Assembly (NCBI GenBank): GCA_016705545.1
Contig: JADIYA010000001.1
Location: 806,001-870,000, forward strand
Source: Flavobacteriales bacterium
GTDB taxonomy: Bacteria > Bacteroidota > Bacteroidia > Flavobacteriales_F > PHOS-HE28
Reading direction: 5' to 3'
Length of the DNA stretch: 64,000 bases
In this document: one piece after another, positions 40,917 through 49,715 of the stretch
How the letters are laid out: every line of letters starts with the position of its first letter
Position numbering within the stretch: the stretch's first letter is position 1
Notes under the pieces: generated by a model
What the model was told of the DNA's origin: nothing
The model's input: only the letters and a program-made list of their open reading frames with translations
The model's database searches: none
Translations under genes and position numbers: made by a program

Positions 40917-42077
40917 ATGCGCGCACCGCTCCTCCTCTTCGCCACCCTGCTCATTGCCCCAGCGTTCCCGCAGTCCGATGCGCCGCTCGACTCCATTGCT
41001 TGGGACCGCATGGCCTCATGGATGAAGCCCAACGGGCGAAACAAGCGGCATAATTTCCAGTTCCACTTCCGGTATGGCGAGCACTACCGCTTCGACGGAG
41101 CGCTGGGGTGCGTGAGCAAGCGCGATAAGGCCAGTCCGGCAGGGCACCGCTACAAAACGGCCAGTGTGGCCAAGACCTTCGTGGCGGTGCTCGTGCTACA
41201 GCTTGTGGAGGAAGGCCGGATCGCGTTGGATAGCGCGGTGGTGCACTACCTGCCGGATGAGCTGGTTCGTCCGCTGGTGCGTGTGAAGGGCAAGGACCTC
41301 GGACACACCATCACGGTGCGGCAACTGCTAGCGCATACGAGCGGCCTCAGCGACTACATCTTCGACGATTGGCGCTTCCTCCTACGCACCCAACTGAATC
41401 CGAGCAGGGCCCGCACCCCGCAGGAGCACCTGCGCATCACGGTGAAGCACGGCATGGCCAAACGCAAGACCTCACTGCCGGGAAGCGCATTCCACTATTC
41501 GGACACGGGCTACCTGCTGCTGGCGCTATTGGTGGAGGAAGTCGGCGCAGCATCGCTGAACGCGCAATTGCAGCAGCGCATCTGTTCTCCCCTCGGCTTG
41601 CACGACACCTGGACCGACAGCTGGGACAGCAGCTACACGCGCCAAATGCACCAGTACCACGGTCGTCGCGATGTGACCGCCGTGCTGCACCCTTCTGTGG
41701 AGTTCGGCGGCGGCGGCCTCATCACCAGCACGGCGGACCTCGCGCGCTTCATCCACGGACTGGCCAAGGGCGAACTATTCCGCGAGCGCAGCACCTTGGG
41801 CCTGATGCTCAAGCGCCATTCACCCGCTTATGGTCTTGGCATCGCTGTGATCCGTTTCGACGCCAAGCCCTCCGGCATCGCAGGCCTCGACTCGCTCACC
41901 ATGATTGGCCACAGCGGCTTCTTCGGCGTGAACATGTACCACATCCCCGAGCTGGATGTCACGTGGGTGAGCAGCATCGGGCAGGTGAAGGGCTTCGAGA
42001 AGGAAAGGCGCGCACTGCCATGGTGGCCCTTGCTGAAGGAGTGCATCAGGCTCTACGGCGTGAAGCCGCGCGAGTGA
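40917..42077 (+). CDS. Exported beta-lactamase-family serine hydrolase
   Basis: A 386-residue exported hydrolase with a signal peptide (MRAPLLLFATLLIAPAFPQ). I start at the ATG at 40917, one base after the uvrC stop, rather than at 40899 inside uvrC. The SxxK motif is SVAK (in KTASVAKTFVAVLVLQLV); YSDTGYLLLALL carries the second-motif Tyr, and LLAHTSGLSDYIFD is typical of the family. A region near residues 255-275 (EFGGGGLITSTADLARF) is also characteristic. This class includes D-alanyl-D-alanine carboxypeptidases and esterases; the substrate is not readable. It is a second, divergent member beside the enzyme at 10368. Confidence 0.88.
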   Translation: MRAPLLLFATLLIAPAFPQSDAPLDSIAWDRMASWMKPNGRNKRHNFQFHFRYGEHYRFDGALGCVSKRDKASPAGHRYKTASVAKTFVAVLVLQLVEEGRIALDSAVVHYLPDELVRPLVRVKGKDLGHTITVRQLLAHTSGLSDYIFDDWRFLLRTQLNPSRARTPQEHLRITVKHGMAKRKTSLPGSAFHYSDTGYLLLALLVEEVGAASLNAQLQQRICSPLGLHDTWTDSWDSSYTRQMHQYHGRRDVTAVLHPSVEFGGGGLITSTADLARFIHGLAKGELFRERSTLGLMLKRHSPAYGLGIAVIRFDAKPSGIAGLDSLTMIGHSGFFGVNMYHIPELDVTWVSSIGQVKGFEKERRALPWWPLLKECIRLYGVKPRE

Positions 42078-42096
42078 TGGCAGCTACCTTGGTCAC

Positions 42097-42847
42097 ATGA
42101 GCCCTTGCGCGAATTGCGGAGTCCCGCACGACGGTCTCTTCTGCGCACAATGCGGGGAGAAGCGGCGCAAGCCGGGCATCCGCCTGGGCGAGGTGCTGAG
42201 CGACTTCCTCGGCGGGCTCTTCAATGTCGATGCGCCCATTCTCTTCACGCTCCGCACCTTCTTCAAGGGCCCAGCGGTGCTCACGCACGCATTCCTCGCC
42301 GGCAAAGCGCGTGGCCTTCACGCCGCCCGTTCGCTTCTTCCTGTTCGGGGTGGCTTATTACTACATCATGCGGTGGTTGCTCAATTGGGACCCCGTGGAC
42401 AGCGCAGTGACATCTTCCGGTGGCGACCCATCAGCACCGACCGGCGCCATGCGCGTGAACCATTGGATGAGCCAGAATGTGAACCTGCTCCTCCCGCTGC
42501 TGCTGCTGATCCTCGCGTCCTTCGATCGCTTGCTGTTCCCTCGCACCCCGCTGCGATGGGTGGAGCGACTGGTGCATTACCTCTTCGCCGCAGGAACCTA
42601 TTTGATCATCTCCTCCACGACATTGCCGCTGGCCAAGCTGTGGCCGGTTTTCCAAATGTTCAACTTCATCGTCATCTTCGGAGTGATCATCTACGCCACG
42701 CTCTCCGTGCATCGGCGCAGCGTTTGGAATGTGGCCAAGGCGATGGTGATGACGCCCGTGGCCTTCGTGGCCTACATCGCACTCTGCTCAGTGCTCGTGG
42801 CTATGCTGCTCGGCGTGCCCTTGACTGATCTGGTGGTGAAGCGATAG
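42097..42847 (+). CDS. DUF3667-type membrane protein with zinc-ribbon start, frameshifted
   Basis: About 249 residues after frame repair. It begins with a zinc-ribbon-like CANCGVPHDGLFCAQCGEKRR and the DUF3667 start LGEVLSDFLGGLFNVDAP, then continues in another frame with TPPVRFFLFGVAYYYIMRWL and at least four further membrane segments. The span is one base too long; the junction falls at AAA (42304-42306), where AA would give the smooth sequence AGKRVAFTPPVRFF. A sequencing insertion is likely. The function of DUF3667 proteins is unknown. TACCTTGG, a possible -7 box, lies 11 bases before the start. It is followed within 1 base by a GT2 gene. Confidence 0.75.
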
Positions 42848-42848
42848 C

Positions 42849-43847
42849 ATGGCAAGGGCCACTGTCCTTCTCCCCTTCCGCAACGCATCGGCATCGCTCG
42901 ACGCCGCCATCGCCAGCATCGCGCAGCAGACCCATTTCAATTGGAATATGCTGCTGATCGACAATGCGAGCACGGATGAAAGCCCGGGGATCGCGAAGCG
43001 ATGGGTCGACCGTGACGCGCGCATTACCCTCTTGCATGAGTCCCGCATCGGCATCGCGCATGCGCTCAACACCGGATTGAATCATGCCGAAGGCGCATAC
43101 ATCGCGCGCATGGATGCCGACGACCTCAGCCATCCGGAACGCTTGGCGAAACAAGTGGCCTGGCTCGAGGCGCATCCCGAAGTCGGTGTTTTGGGAACGC
43201 GGACGGCTTTCAGCAGCACGGTGGAAGAGAGCCGAGGCATGCGATCCTTCGTGCTGTGGCAGGACGCGATCATCACTCCGCACGAGCACTATGTGAAGCG
43301 CTTCGTGGACGCCCCGCTCGCGCATCCCACAGTGATGTTCCGGCGGGCACTTGTGGAGCTCCATGGCGGCTATGATACCGGCCCATTGCCCGAGGATCAC
43401 GAACTGTGGTTGCGCTGGATGGATGCAGGCGTGCGCTTCGCGAAGCTGCCTGAAGAGCTGCTCACCTGGAACGACCATGCCCACCGACTCAGCCGCACGC
43501 ATGCGAACTACAGCGTGGATGCCTTCTTCCGCAACAAAGTGAAGTGGCTGGCGAAATGGATGAAGCGCTCGGTGAACGGCCGCCCGGTGATCATCGCCGG
43601 CACCAGCGGCTTGTGCCGCGATCGCGCCGAAAAGCTCGAGGCCGAGGGCGTCGTGATCCATGCCTTCACCGACGTGATGCCACGCGCTGTGCCGGGCCGG
43701 GCCTTCATTCCCCACGACCGCCTTCCGCCTGCGGGCGAGGCTTTCATCGTTTCCTTCATCAGCCAGCGCGGCACCGGTGACCGCATCGCGGAGTTCCTCG
43801 TATCGCGCGGCCTTGCCGAGGGTGAGGACTTCATCCTGGCCGCCTAG
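42849..43847 (+). CDS. GT2 glycosyltransferase with C-terminal Rossmann-like domain
   Basis: A 332-residue cytoplasmic glycosyltransferase. The GT-A domain has TVLLPFRNASASLDAAI, LIDNASTDESPGIA and the metal-binding MDADDLSHPER, with PEDHELWLRWMDAG near the acceptor site. From about residue 240 a second domain begins (RPVIIAGTSGLCRDRAEKL, GEAFIVSFISQRGTGDRI), resembling a Rossmann-like nucleotide-binding fold known behind some GT2 domains. It differs from the two polyprenyl-phosphate-type GT2 enzymes at 12720 and 20519. The probable role is addition of a sugar in surface polysaccharide or glycoconjugate synthesis. It follows the DUF3667 gene by one base. Confidence 0.85.
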   Translation: MARATVLLPFRNASASLDAAIASIAQQTHFNWNMLLIDNASTDESPGIAKRWVDRDARITLLHESRIGIAHALNTGLNHAEGAYIARMDADDLSHPERLAKQVAWLEAHPEVGVLGTRTAFSSTVEESRGMRSFVLWQDAIITPHEHYVKRFVDAPLAHPTVMFRRALVELHGGYDTGPLPEDHELWLRWMDAGVRFAKLPEELLTWNDHAHRLSRTHANYSVDAFFRNKVKWLAKWMKRSVNGRPVIIAGTSGLCRDRAEKLEAEGVVIHAFTDVMPRAVPGRAFIPHDRLPPAGEAFIVSFISQRGTGDRIAEFLVSRGLAEGEDFILAA

Positions 43848-43916
43848 GGCTGGGTGACATTGGTTACCCAGCCAGCGAGGGCGGATCCACATCTTCGCTC
43901 CCTAACCTGCGATAGC

Positions 43917-45512
43917 ATGCGATTCACTGCGCCCCTCTTGCTCCTTCTCACAAGCACGGCAGCCTTCTGTCAGGACCTCGGCACGCGGAACATCGTGTTG
44001 CAGGAAATCACCATCCCGAACATGCCCGGCCTGCAGGCTTTCGCTTGGGGCCAGCACGAGGGCGAATGGCTGCTGATCGGCGGAAGAACGGATGGCCTGC
44101 ATCAGCGCCAGCCCTTCGCTGCCTTCCTTGCTGCCGACAACAATACCATGGCCTATGTGGTAAACCCGCAGGCGCAGCAGGTGTGGAGCGCCTCGCTCGC
44201 CACCTTGCCCACTGCCGTTTACATGCAGCTCCAGAGCACGAACATGGAGTTCCAGCAGGTAGGTGACATGCTGTACATCATCGGCGGATACGGCTACTCC
44301 ACCGTCGCTGCGGACCATATCACGCATCCTCGCCTTACGGCAGTAAACGTCCCCGATTTGATCACGGCAATCAAGACCGGACAGCCGGTCGCGGCGCACG
44401 TTCGTTCAGTCGTGGACAACCGCATGGAGGTGACCGGCGGCTACCTCGGATTGCTTGGGGACACCTACATGCTGGTGGGCGGTCAGCGATTCGTTGGTCG
44501 GTACAATCCGCAGGGGCCCGACTTCGGACCGGGCTTCATCCAGCAATACACCAACGCCATCCGCCGCTTCCGCATCACCGACGATGGGACCAGCCTAGGC
44601 ATCGCCGATTACGAACAGGTCGTGGACACCGTGAACCTCCATCGCCGCGATTACAACCTGGTGGCACAGGTGTTCCCCGATGGGAGCTGGGGCTATACGG
44701 CCTTCAGCGGCGTGTTCCAGTACGGCGCAAACATCCCTTGGCTGAACACCGTGGACATCGACGCCAGCGGCTACACCGTGGTGCCGGGGTTCGAGCAATT
44801 GCTGAATCAGTACCATGGTGCGCACCTCGCCGCGTACAGCGCTTCAGCCAACCGGATGAGCTCCGTCTTCTTCGGTGGCATCGGGCGCTACTACTTCGAT
44901 GCCAACGACCAGCTGATCGACGATGCTGCGGTGCCCTTCGTGAACACCATCAGCCGCGTTCAGCGCGAAGCCAATGGAAGCATGGAGGAGGCGGCCATAG
45001 GCGAGATGCCGGCCTTGATGGGAGCCAGTGCAGAGTTCATCAGGGTGCCCGAGGTTCCTGAGGTATTTGATGGCGTGATCGCACTGGATGATCTGCAAGG
45101 CGACACGGTGTTGGCTGGCCACATCGTAGGCGGCATACAGAGCAGCGCGCGCAACATCTTCTTCGTGAACAACGGCACGCAGAGCGATGCCACCACGCGT
45201 GTGTTCCGTGTACTGCTGGTGCAGGACAATGCAACAGGCATCGCCGAAGGCGCCCTGATCGCCAAGCCCGTGCTCGCCATCAGCAGCAACGGGGCCGATG
45301 AGCTGTTGATCACGCTCGACCTTCCCTCGACCGGCTTCGCGCAGCTCGACCTGATCGATAGCAGCGGAAGGCTGGTGCGCAGCCTGCTCGGCGCGCGCAT
45401 GCCCGCAGGGCCCCAGCGCCTGCGAGCCGATGTGCGTGACCTAGCGCCCGGCGGTTATGTTGTTCGCTTGCGCACCGGTGACCTGACCGAGGCCCTGCGC
45501 TTCGTGCGGTAA
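43917..45512 (+). CDS. Secreted Kelch-like protein with T9SS sorting domain
   Basis: A 531-residue exported protein with signal peptide MRFTAPLLLLLTSTAAFCQ; the ATG at 43917 is chosen over a longer frame from 43854. The body has Kelch/propeller-like pieces such as EWLLIGGRTDGL, MLYIIGGYGYS and YMLVGGQRFVG, at roughly regular spacing, suggesting a beta-propeller. The C-terminal 80 residues (LITLDLPSTGFAQLDLI to VVRLRTGDLTEALRFV) are a T9SS type A sorting domain. This is the third T9SS cargo in the window. The ligand or substrate is unknown. Confidence 0.82.
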   Translation: MRFTAPLLLLLTSTAAFCQDLGTRNIVLQEITIPNMPGLQAFAWGQHEGEWLLIGGRTDGLHQRQPFAAFLAADNNTMAYVVNPQAQQVWSASLATLPTAVYMQLQSTNMEFQQVGDMLYIIGGYGYSTVAADHITHPRLTAVNVPDLITAIKTGQPVAAHVRSVVDNRMEVTGGYLGLLGDTYMLVGGQRFVGRYNPQGPDFGPGFIQQYTNAIRRFRITDDGTSLGIADYEQVVDTVNLHRRDYNLVAQVFPDGSWGYTAFSGVFQYGANIPWLNTVDIDASGYTVVPGFEQLLNQYHGAHLAAYSASANRMSSVFFGGIGRYYFDANDQLIDDAAVPFVNTISRVQREANGSMEEAAIGEMPALMGASAEFIRVPEVPEVFDGVIALDDLQGDTVLAGHIVGGIQSSARNIFFVNNGTQSDATTRVFRVLLVQDNATGIAEGALIAKPVLAISSNGADELLITLDLPSTGFAQLDLIDSSGRLVRSLLGARMPAGPQRLRADVRDLAPGGYVVRLRTGDLTEALRFVR

Positions 45513-45517
45513 CCCGT

Positions 45518-45754
45518 CTAGCCCTCCAGCACGCGCTCTCCTCTCTTCGGCTTCAGCGCATCGCGGACCACACTCAAGTGCGCCTCATCGCATTCGAGCG
45601 TAGCCGTGACGCGCACAGGCAGCATCGTGGTCCAGTGCCGGTGCCCGGAGATCGAGTTGCGCGCGCAGAACTCATCGACATGATGCAGGAAGTGCTCTGC
45701 GGTCTGCAGAGCATCGGGTCCGAAGAAGTCCCAGTGGAAGCGCAGGAGGCCCAT
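45518..45754 (-). CDS. Small conserved hypothetical protein (78 aa)
   Basis: A 78-residue soluble protein starting at the ATG at 45754 (MGLLRFHWDFFGPDAL). It is rich in His and aromatic residues (HFLHHVDEFCARN, SGHRHWTTML) and ends with VVRDALKPKRGERVLEG. The longer frame to 45940 is an antisense shadow of the LysE-type gene. The family looks like a small Bacteroidota-conserved protein, but I cannot name it. It converges with the T9SS Kelch-like gene and diverges from the exporter gene. Confidence 0.6.
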   Translation of the reverse strand: MGLLRFHWDFFGPDALQTAEHFLHHVDEFCARNSISGHRHWTTMLPVRVTATLECDEAHLSVVRDALKPKRGERVLEG

Positions 45755-45768
45755 GTCGGCGTAGCAGC

Positions 45769-45776
45769 TATTTTGC
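45769..45776 (+). promoter_or_regulatory. Candidate -7 promoter box for the LysE-type exporter gene
   Basis: TATTTTGC lies 6 bases before the GTG start at 45783 and overlaps a perfect 10-bp palindrome, TTTGCGCAAA (45772-45781). The match to TAnnTTTG is one base short. Confidence 0.3.
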
Positions 45777-45782
45777 GCAAAG

Positions 45783-46412
45783 GTGGACACCCTTCTCTTC
45801 TTCTTCTCGGCCGCGCTGGCCAGCTTCATTGGATCACTGCAAGCCGGCGTGGTGAACACTGCGGTGCTGGCGCACACGGTGAAGTGGGGTCGCGTGGCCG
45901 GGAGGCGCATGGCCGTAGGCGGGAGCATCCCGGAGTTCATCTATGCAGGCGTGGCCTTTCTGGGCGCAGGCTGGCTCGTTGAAGCGCTAGGCATCGGGGC
46001 AACTGGCATCACCCTGGTGGTCTCGACCATCCTCTTGCTGCTCGGGGTGTATTTCGTCTTCGTCTACAAGCCCAAGGTCGCGGCCCCGGGTGAGGATAAG
46101 CTCGCAGGCGACCTGCGCCGCGGCCTGGTGCTGGGCATGGCCAATCCGCAGTTGCTGCTGTTCTGGTGCGGGGTGAAGCTGATGCTCGTCTCCTTCGGGA
46201 TGCGCGGAGAATCCACCGCCGACCTCTTCGCCTTTGCGGCGGGCGCATTCGTTGGGGCCATCATCCTGCTCATGATACTGGTACGATTGGGCGTGAAGGC
46301 GCAAGAGCGGATGTCGCCGAATGGTCTGCAGCGGCTATTCCGGAGCATTGGACTGGTGCTTTTGGTCAGCGGTCTTTATGGGCTTTTACGGGCCCAGGGC
46401 TGGGTGCCGTGA
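45783..46412 (+). CDS. LysE/RhtB-family membrane transporter
   Basis: A 209-residue membrane protein with about six transmembrane segments, the usual LysE size. The N-terminal segment LLFFFSAALASFIGSLQAGVV and the following GGSIPEFIYAGVAFLGA correspond to the first two helices of amino-acid exporters; GLVLGMANPQLLLFWCG carries the NP motif of the family. It probably exports an amino acid or related metabolite. The start is a GTG. A promoter-like box and a small palindrome lie immediately upstream. Confidence 0.82.
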   Translation: MDTLLFFFSAALASFIGSLQAGVVNTAVLAHTVKWGRVAGRRMAVGGSIPEFIYAGVAFLGAGWLVEALGIGATGITLVVSTILLLLGVYFVFVYKPKVAAPGEDKLAGDLRRGLVLGMANPQLLLFWCGVKLMLVSFGMRGESTADLFAFAAGAFVGAIILLMILVRLGVKAQERMSPNGLQRLFRSIGLVLLVSGLYGLLRAQGWVP

Positions 46413-46616
46413 CGGATTCCTAACGGCGGCTGGCGAATCGCTCGGATCGCTCATGGCCCAACAATGCCCTGGCTGTTTCCATCGGGCGGGGAAGAACATC
46501 CCCAAACTGCGCTCGGATTGCCCGCGGTGCGTGTGCTCACCGATCGTCAGCGCCTTTGGTCTTGGCCCCAAGCGCCATGGCATGATGGCTGTTAACCACG
46601 AGCAAACCCCATTGCC

Positions 46617-46781
46617 ATGAACAACCTCCTCAATATCATCATCGCGGTGCTCATCATCGGCTGGCTGGTCGGCTACATTGGCTTTGGCGCCATGGTCGGC
46701 AACCTCATCCACATCCTCATCGTGCTTGCGCTCATCGGCATCGTTTACCGATTGTTCAGTGGGCGCAGGAGCGGCATATAA
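46617..46781 (+). CDS. lmo0937-like small membrane protein (54 aa)
   Basis: A 54-residue protein with two hydrophobic segments: NNLLNIIIAVLIIGWLVGYI and LIHILIVLALIGIVYRLF. The order, with GFGAMVGNLIHIL joining the helices, is the signature of the lmo0937 (DUF5670) family of small membrane proteins, which are often stress-induced. The start ATG at 46617 overlaps a TGA of a short upstream frame (ATGA), but that frame is doubtful. Its end overlaps the GTG start proposed for the next gene by 23 bases. It is the first of several small stress-type envelope genes in this region. Confidence 0.8.
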   Translation: MNNLLNIIIAVLIIGWLVGYIGFGAMVGNLIHILIVLALIGIVYRLFSGRRSGI

Positions 46782-48399
46782 GTCCCGAAAGGGGCCTTCC
46801 CAGGAACAGCGTTGGCAGCGTTGGACGATAGGCTCGATCGTCGGTGTCGCCATCGCGGTGCTTCTTTATGGATTGGCCGGTCTTGCCGCCGAGCGCTACG
46901 TGCGCGAACAGCTTCGGGCTGGAGCAACTGCGTTGTGCTCTGAGGTCGACCGAAACCGTGCTCCTGAAATCGTAGTGAACCTGTTCCGCCAGAGCGTGAG
47001 CATCACTGGCCTCACGCTCGTTCCGATGACTGGCTGCCCGTCCTCCTCGCTAAAAATCCATGGGCGACTCGATTCGGCGCAATTCACCGGATTGTCGTTG
47101 CTCGGGCTGTTGTTCCGGGATCGTGTGGAGATGGATCACCTGCGGCTTTGCTTATCCGGTGCGATCGCCGCGCTCGCGCATGACAGCCTGCGCGTAGCAA
47201 CGGATGGCCCGATGGGCAGGAATCCGGATGTGTGGTCCGTTGCGATCGGCTCGTTCTCGGTGGTCATGCACTCCTCATCGGTGATCAATCAGGCCGGTGA
47301 TACCATCATCTGCCACGATCCAGGCGTGAGTATGAGTGGAAAAGACCTGCGATTCATCATCGGGCAGGAAGACGCCCATGCCTCATTCGGCGTCCAGGGC
47401 CTTCTCCTGTCAACAGACAGCCTTGTTGGCCGCATGGCCAGCGGCTACGCTTGGTCCGTCCGGAATTTCCGCATAGACCAGGCACTCGGCACGCTGCATC
47501 TGCTGCGCACGCGCATCGGGCCTTCGCTCGGCGTTGAAGCATTCAGCGCGACTCTGCCCAGCGAAACAGATGTGATCGAAGCGCGCTTGGATACGATGCT
47601 CTTTGATGGCTTCGACCTGGTCAAGGCATTCACGCAGAAGGTCTATTCCTTTCGCCAGATGCAGCTGACGTCGGGCTCCGTTCTCGTGCTGCGGGATAAG
47701 GTCGCTGCGGATGGCAAAGACCATGAGAAACCTTTGCTCAGCCACTTGATCCGGTCGTTCCCGCTCGGGAGCGGCGCTGACTCCATCATCGTGCACGGCC
47801 TTGATGTCGAGTATCGCGAACGCGTCGACGTTCAGCGCGGATATGCCGTGATCCCCTTCACCGAGATCGAGGCGGTGATCACCGGCGCCAGGCACACCGC
47901 GAACGATACGAGCGGTCTGATAGTCCGAGCCGGTGCGGTGGCCTTCGGTGCCGCATCAATCTCGTTCCTTCTGCGTGCCAGGATCGCCGATACCACCGAC
48001 CGCTTCGTGATTGAGGCGTCCATCGGCCCCATGCCCTTCAGCGCGCTCAATTCGGCCACCGGTCCCCTTGTGGACATACGCGCCACTGAAGGGCGGATTG
48101 ACACCGTGACCTACCGTATGATTGCCGATGACCACTTGGCCTCCGGTGCGGTGCGCATGCGCCATCGCGGATTGCAATTGGCGAGCGGCGGGAGGAAGAG
48201 CCAGCAAGCAGGCTACCGGATTGAAAGCGCTATTCTGAACGCATTGGTGCGAAGCACCTCACACAACAAGATTGATGATGCTCGTGATGGGCGCTTCACG
48301 TTCGAGCGTCGGCGGGACCGCGCGATCTTCATCTACCTGTGGTCGGGCCTGCGCGAAGGCGTGAAGGCGGAGCTGCTGCCTGGCGCACTGGCCAATTGA
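46759..48399 (+). CDS. Membrane-anchored AsmA/DUF748-like hypothetical protein
   Basis: A protein of about 546 residues with one N-terminal membrane anchor (IGSIVGVAIAVLLYGLAGLAA) and a long beta-rich periplasmic part. The phrases VNLFRQSVSITGLTLV, LGLLFRDRVEMDHLRLCL and SIIVHGLDVEYRERVDV show the repeating beta-strand pattern of AsmA/DUF748-type proteins that bridge the envelope. It resembles the protein encoded at 56900-57986 in layout, though the two are far apart in sequence. I use the GTG at 46759; a start further in is possible. No partner gene can be named, and the role in lipid traffic or envelope stability is only a family-level guess. Confidence 0.6.
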   Translation: MGAGAAYKSRKGPSQEQRWQRWTIGSIVGVAIAVLLYGLAGLAAERYVREQLRAGATALCSEVDRNRAPEIVVNLFRQSVSITGLTLVPMTGCPSSSLKIHGRLDSAQFTGLSLLGLLFRDRVEMDHLRLCLSGAIAALAHDSLRVATDGPMGRNPDVWSVAIGSFSVVMHSSSVINQAGDTIICHDPGVSMSGKDLRFIIGQEDAHASFGVQGLLLSTDSLVGRMASGYAWSVRNFRIDQALGTLHLLRTRIGPSLGVEAFSATLPSETDVIEARLDTMLFDGFDLVKAFTQKVYSFRQMQLTSGSVLVLRDKVAADGKDHEKPLLSHLIRSFPLGSGADSIIVHGLDVEYRERVDVQRGYAVIPFTEIEAVITGARHTANDTSGLIVRAGAVAFGAASISFLLRARIADTTDRFVIEASIGPMPFSALNSATGPLVDIRATEGRIDTVTYRMIADDHLASGAVRMRHRGLQLASGGRKSQQAGYRIESAILNALVRSTSHNKIDDARDGRFTFERRRDRAIFIYLWSGLREGVKAELLPGALAN

Positions 48400-48463
48400 A
48401 GACCCAATCACTTAGGGCAAGGGGGCTGCGTCGGGATCCACGGAGCCCGAATTCGTGAAGAGA

Positions 48464-49399
48464 TCAGCCCGTGCCCACCACGGTCGCGTGCTTCAATGGA
48501 ATCACGCCCGCGCCATGGTCGCGTGCTTGCACGTGCGTGAAGTGAGCTCCGTAGATCATGATCACTGTGGAGTAGTACACCCATACGAGGATGATCACCA
48601 CCGCCCCTGCTGCGCCGTATGTGTCGCCAACACCGGCGTAGGCGATGTAGAGCCCGATCAGGAATTTGCCCAGAGAGAAGAGCAAGGCGGTAAGCACGGC
48701 TCCGCCCCAGACATCGCGCCACCGGATGCGCGCATCGGGAAGGAGCTTGAAGATCATGGCGAAGGTCATCGCGATGATGCCGAAGGAAACAAGGACGTTC
48801 ACCACGGCGACAAGTACTGCCGCGCTATCCGAGAACCAGATTGTCAACCGAACCCCGAATGCGGCCAGGGCCGCATCGAGCACGAGCGACACGAGCATGA
48901 GGAACCCGAAGCTCGCCACGAGCGCGAGGGAAACCAAGCGTGTGCCCAGGTACTTGCCGATGGCCCGGCCTGGTTTCGCCTTCACGTGCCAAACGCTGTT
49001 CAGGGTCCTTTGCATGCTGGCGAAGACCGATCCCGCACTGACCACCAGCGCCACGATGCCCAGGACCTTCGAGAGGAACCGCGTCCCGGTCACTTGCGCA
49101 TTCACGAGCATCTCATTGAGCGAGTTGGCCGTCGCCGGCCCGATCAATCGGCTCGCTTGCGTGAGCAGCGCCGTGCGCACTGACGCTTCGTCAAAGGCGG
49201 TTGCCGCCACCATGACGGTGATGATCATGACCGCTGGCAACGAGAATATGGTGTAGTACGCAATGGCCGCCGCATGGTCCAAGGGCTCGCTATCCACGAA
49301 TTCCCTGCCCGCGTTGAGCGCCGTGGAGCCGAGGCGTTCCGCCGCTTCGCCAGCCCGCTTATGAAGCGGGGGCAATCTTCGACGGTTGATAGGGGCCAT
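48464..49399 (-). CDS. YihY/BrkB-family inner membrane protein
   Basis: A 311-residue protein with about six transmembrane segments, matching the YihY/virulence-factor-BrkB family (formerly called RNase BN in error). Family landmarks: DHAAAIAYYTIFSLPAVMII near the N-terminus, RDVWGGAVLTALLFSLGKFL, and GAAGAVVIILVWVYYSTVIM towards the end. I start at the ATG at 49399 (MAPINRRRLPP); the longer frame overlaps unrelated sequence. Function is not established; family members are often found with stress and envelope genes, as here. Confidence 0.9.
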   Translation of the reverse strand: MAPINRRRLPPLHKRAGEAAERLGSTALNAGREFVDSEPLDHAAAIAYYTIFSLPAVMIITVMVAATAFDEASVRTALLTQASRLIGPATANSLNEMLVNAQVTGTRFLSKVLGIVALVVSAGSVFASMQRTLNSVWHVKAKPGRAIGKYLGTRLVSLALVASFGFLMLVSLVLDAALAAFGVRLTIWFSDSAAVLVAVVNVLVSFGIIAMTFAMIFKLLPDARIRWRDVWGGAVLTALLFSLGKFLIGLYIAYAGVGDTYGAAGAVVIILVWVYYSTVIMIYGAHFTHVQARDHGAGVIPLKHATVVGTG

Positions 49400-49715
49400 G
49401 AAAAGGTTGAGGGGACGCGGTGCATGCCACGGCGCCCTCACAAGGCGAAGGGCGTTCCGGAATGCGCATCTGCAACGGGGGGCGTTCATGCGCCCATCTG
49501 TTCCTTTGAAATACCCTCCCAGCGTTGGTTCCGCAGTGCACCTGAGGTTCCTCCCGCTGAACATGGAAACAGAATGCGCTGGCCGCTATGGGGAAAGGCT
49601 TTCCCAACGCGCTTCCAGCACCTGTGGTCACATCTCATCGGACCGCGCAGCCTGCGCGAATCGGTTGATGGAACCGTCGCTTATGGCACGGGGTTCCCCG
49701 TGAGTCATCCCCTTC

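Noticed and set aside
46453..46620. A 55-codon frame with two CxxC pairs (CPGC, CPRC) ending in an ATGA overlap with the lmo0937-like gene
   Set aside because: The Cys spacing hints at a zinc ribbon and the overlap hints at coupling, but there is no further family pattern and the lmo0937-like genes are usually single. Too weak to list as a gene.
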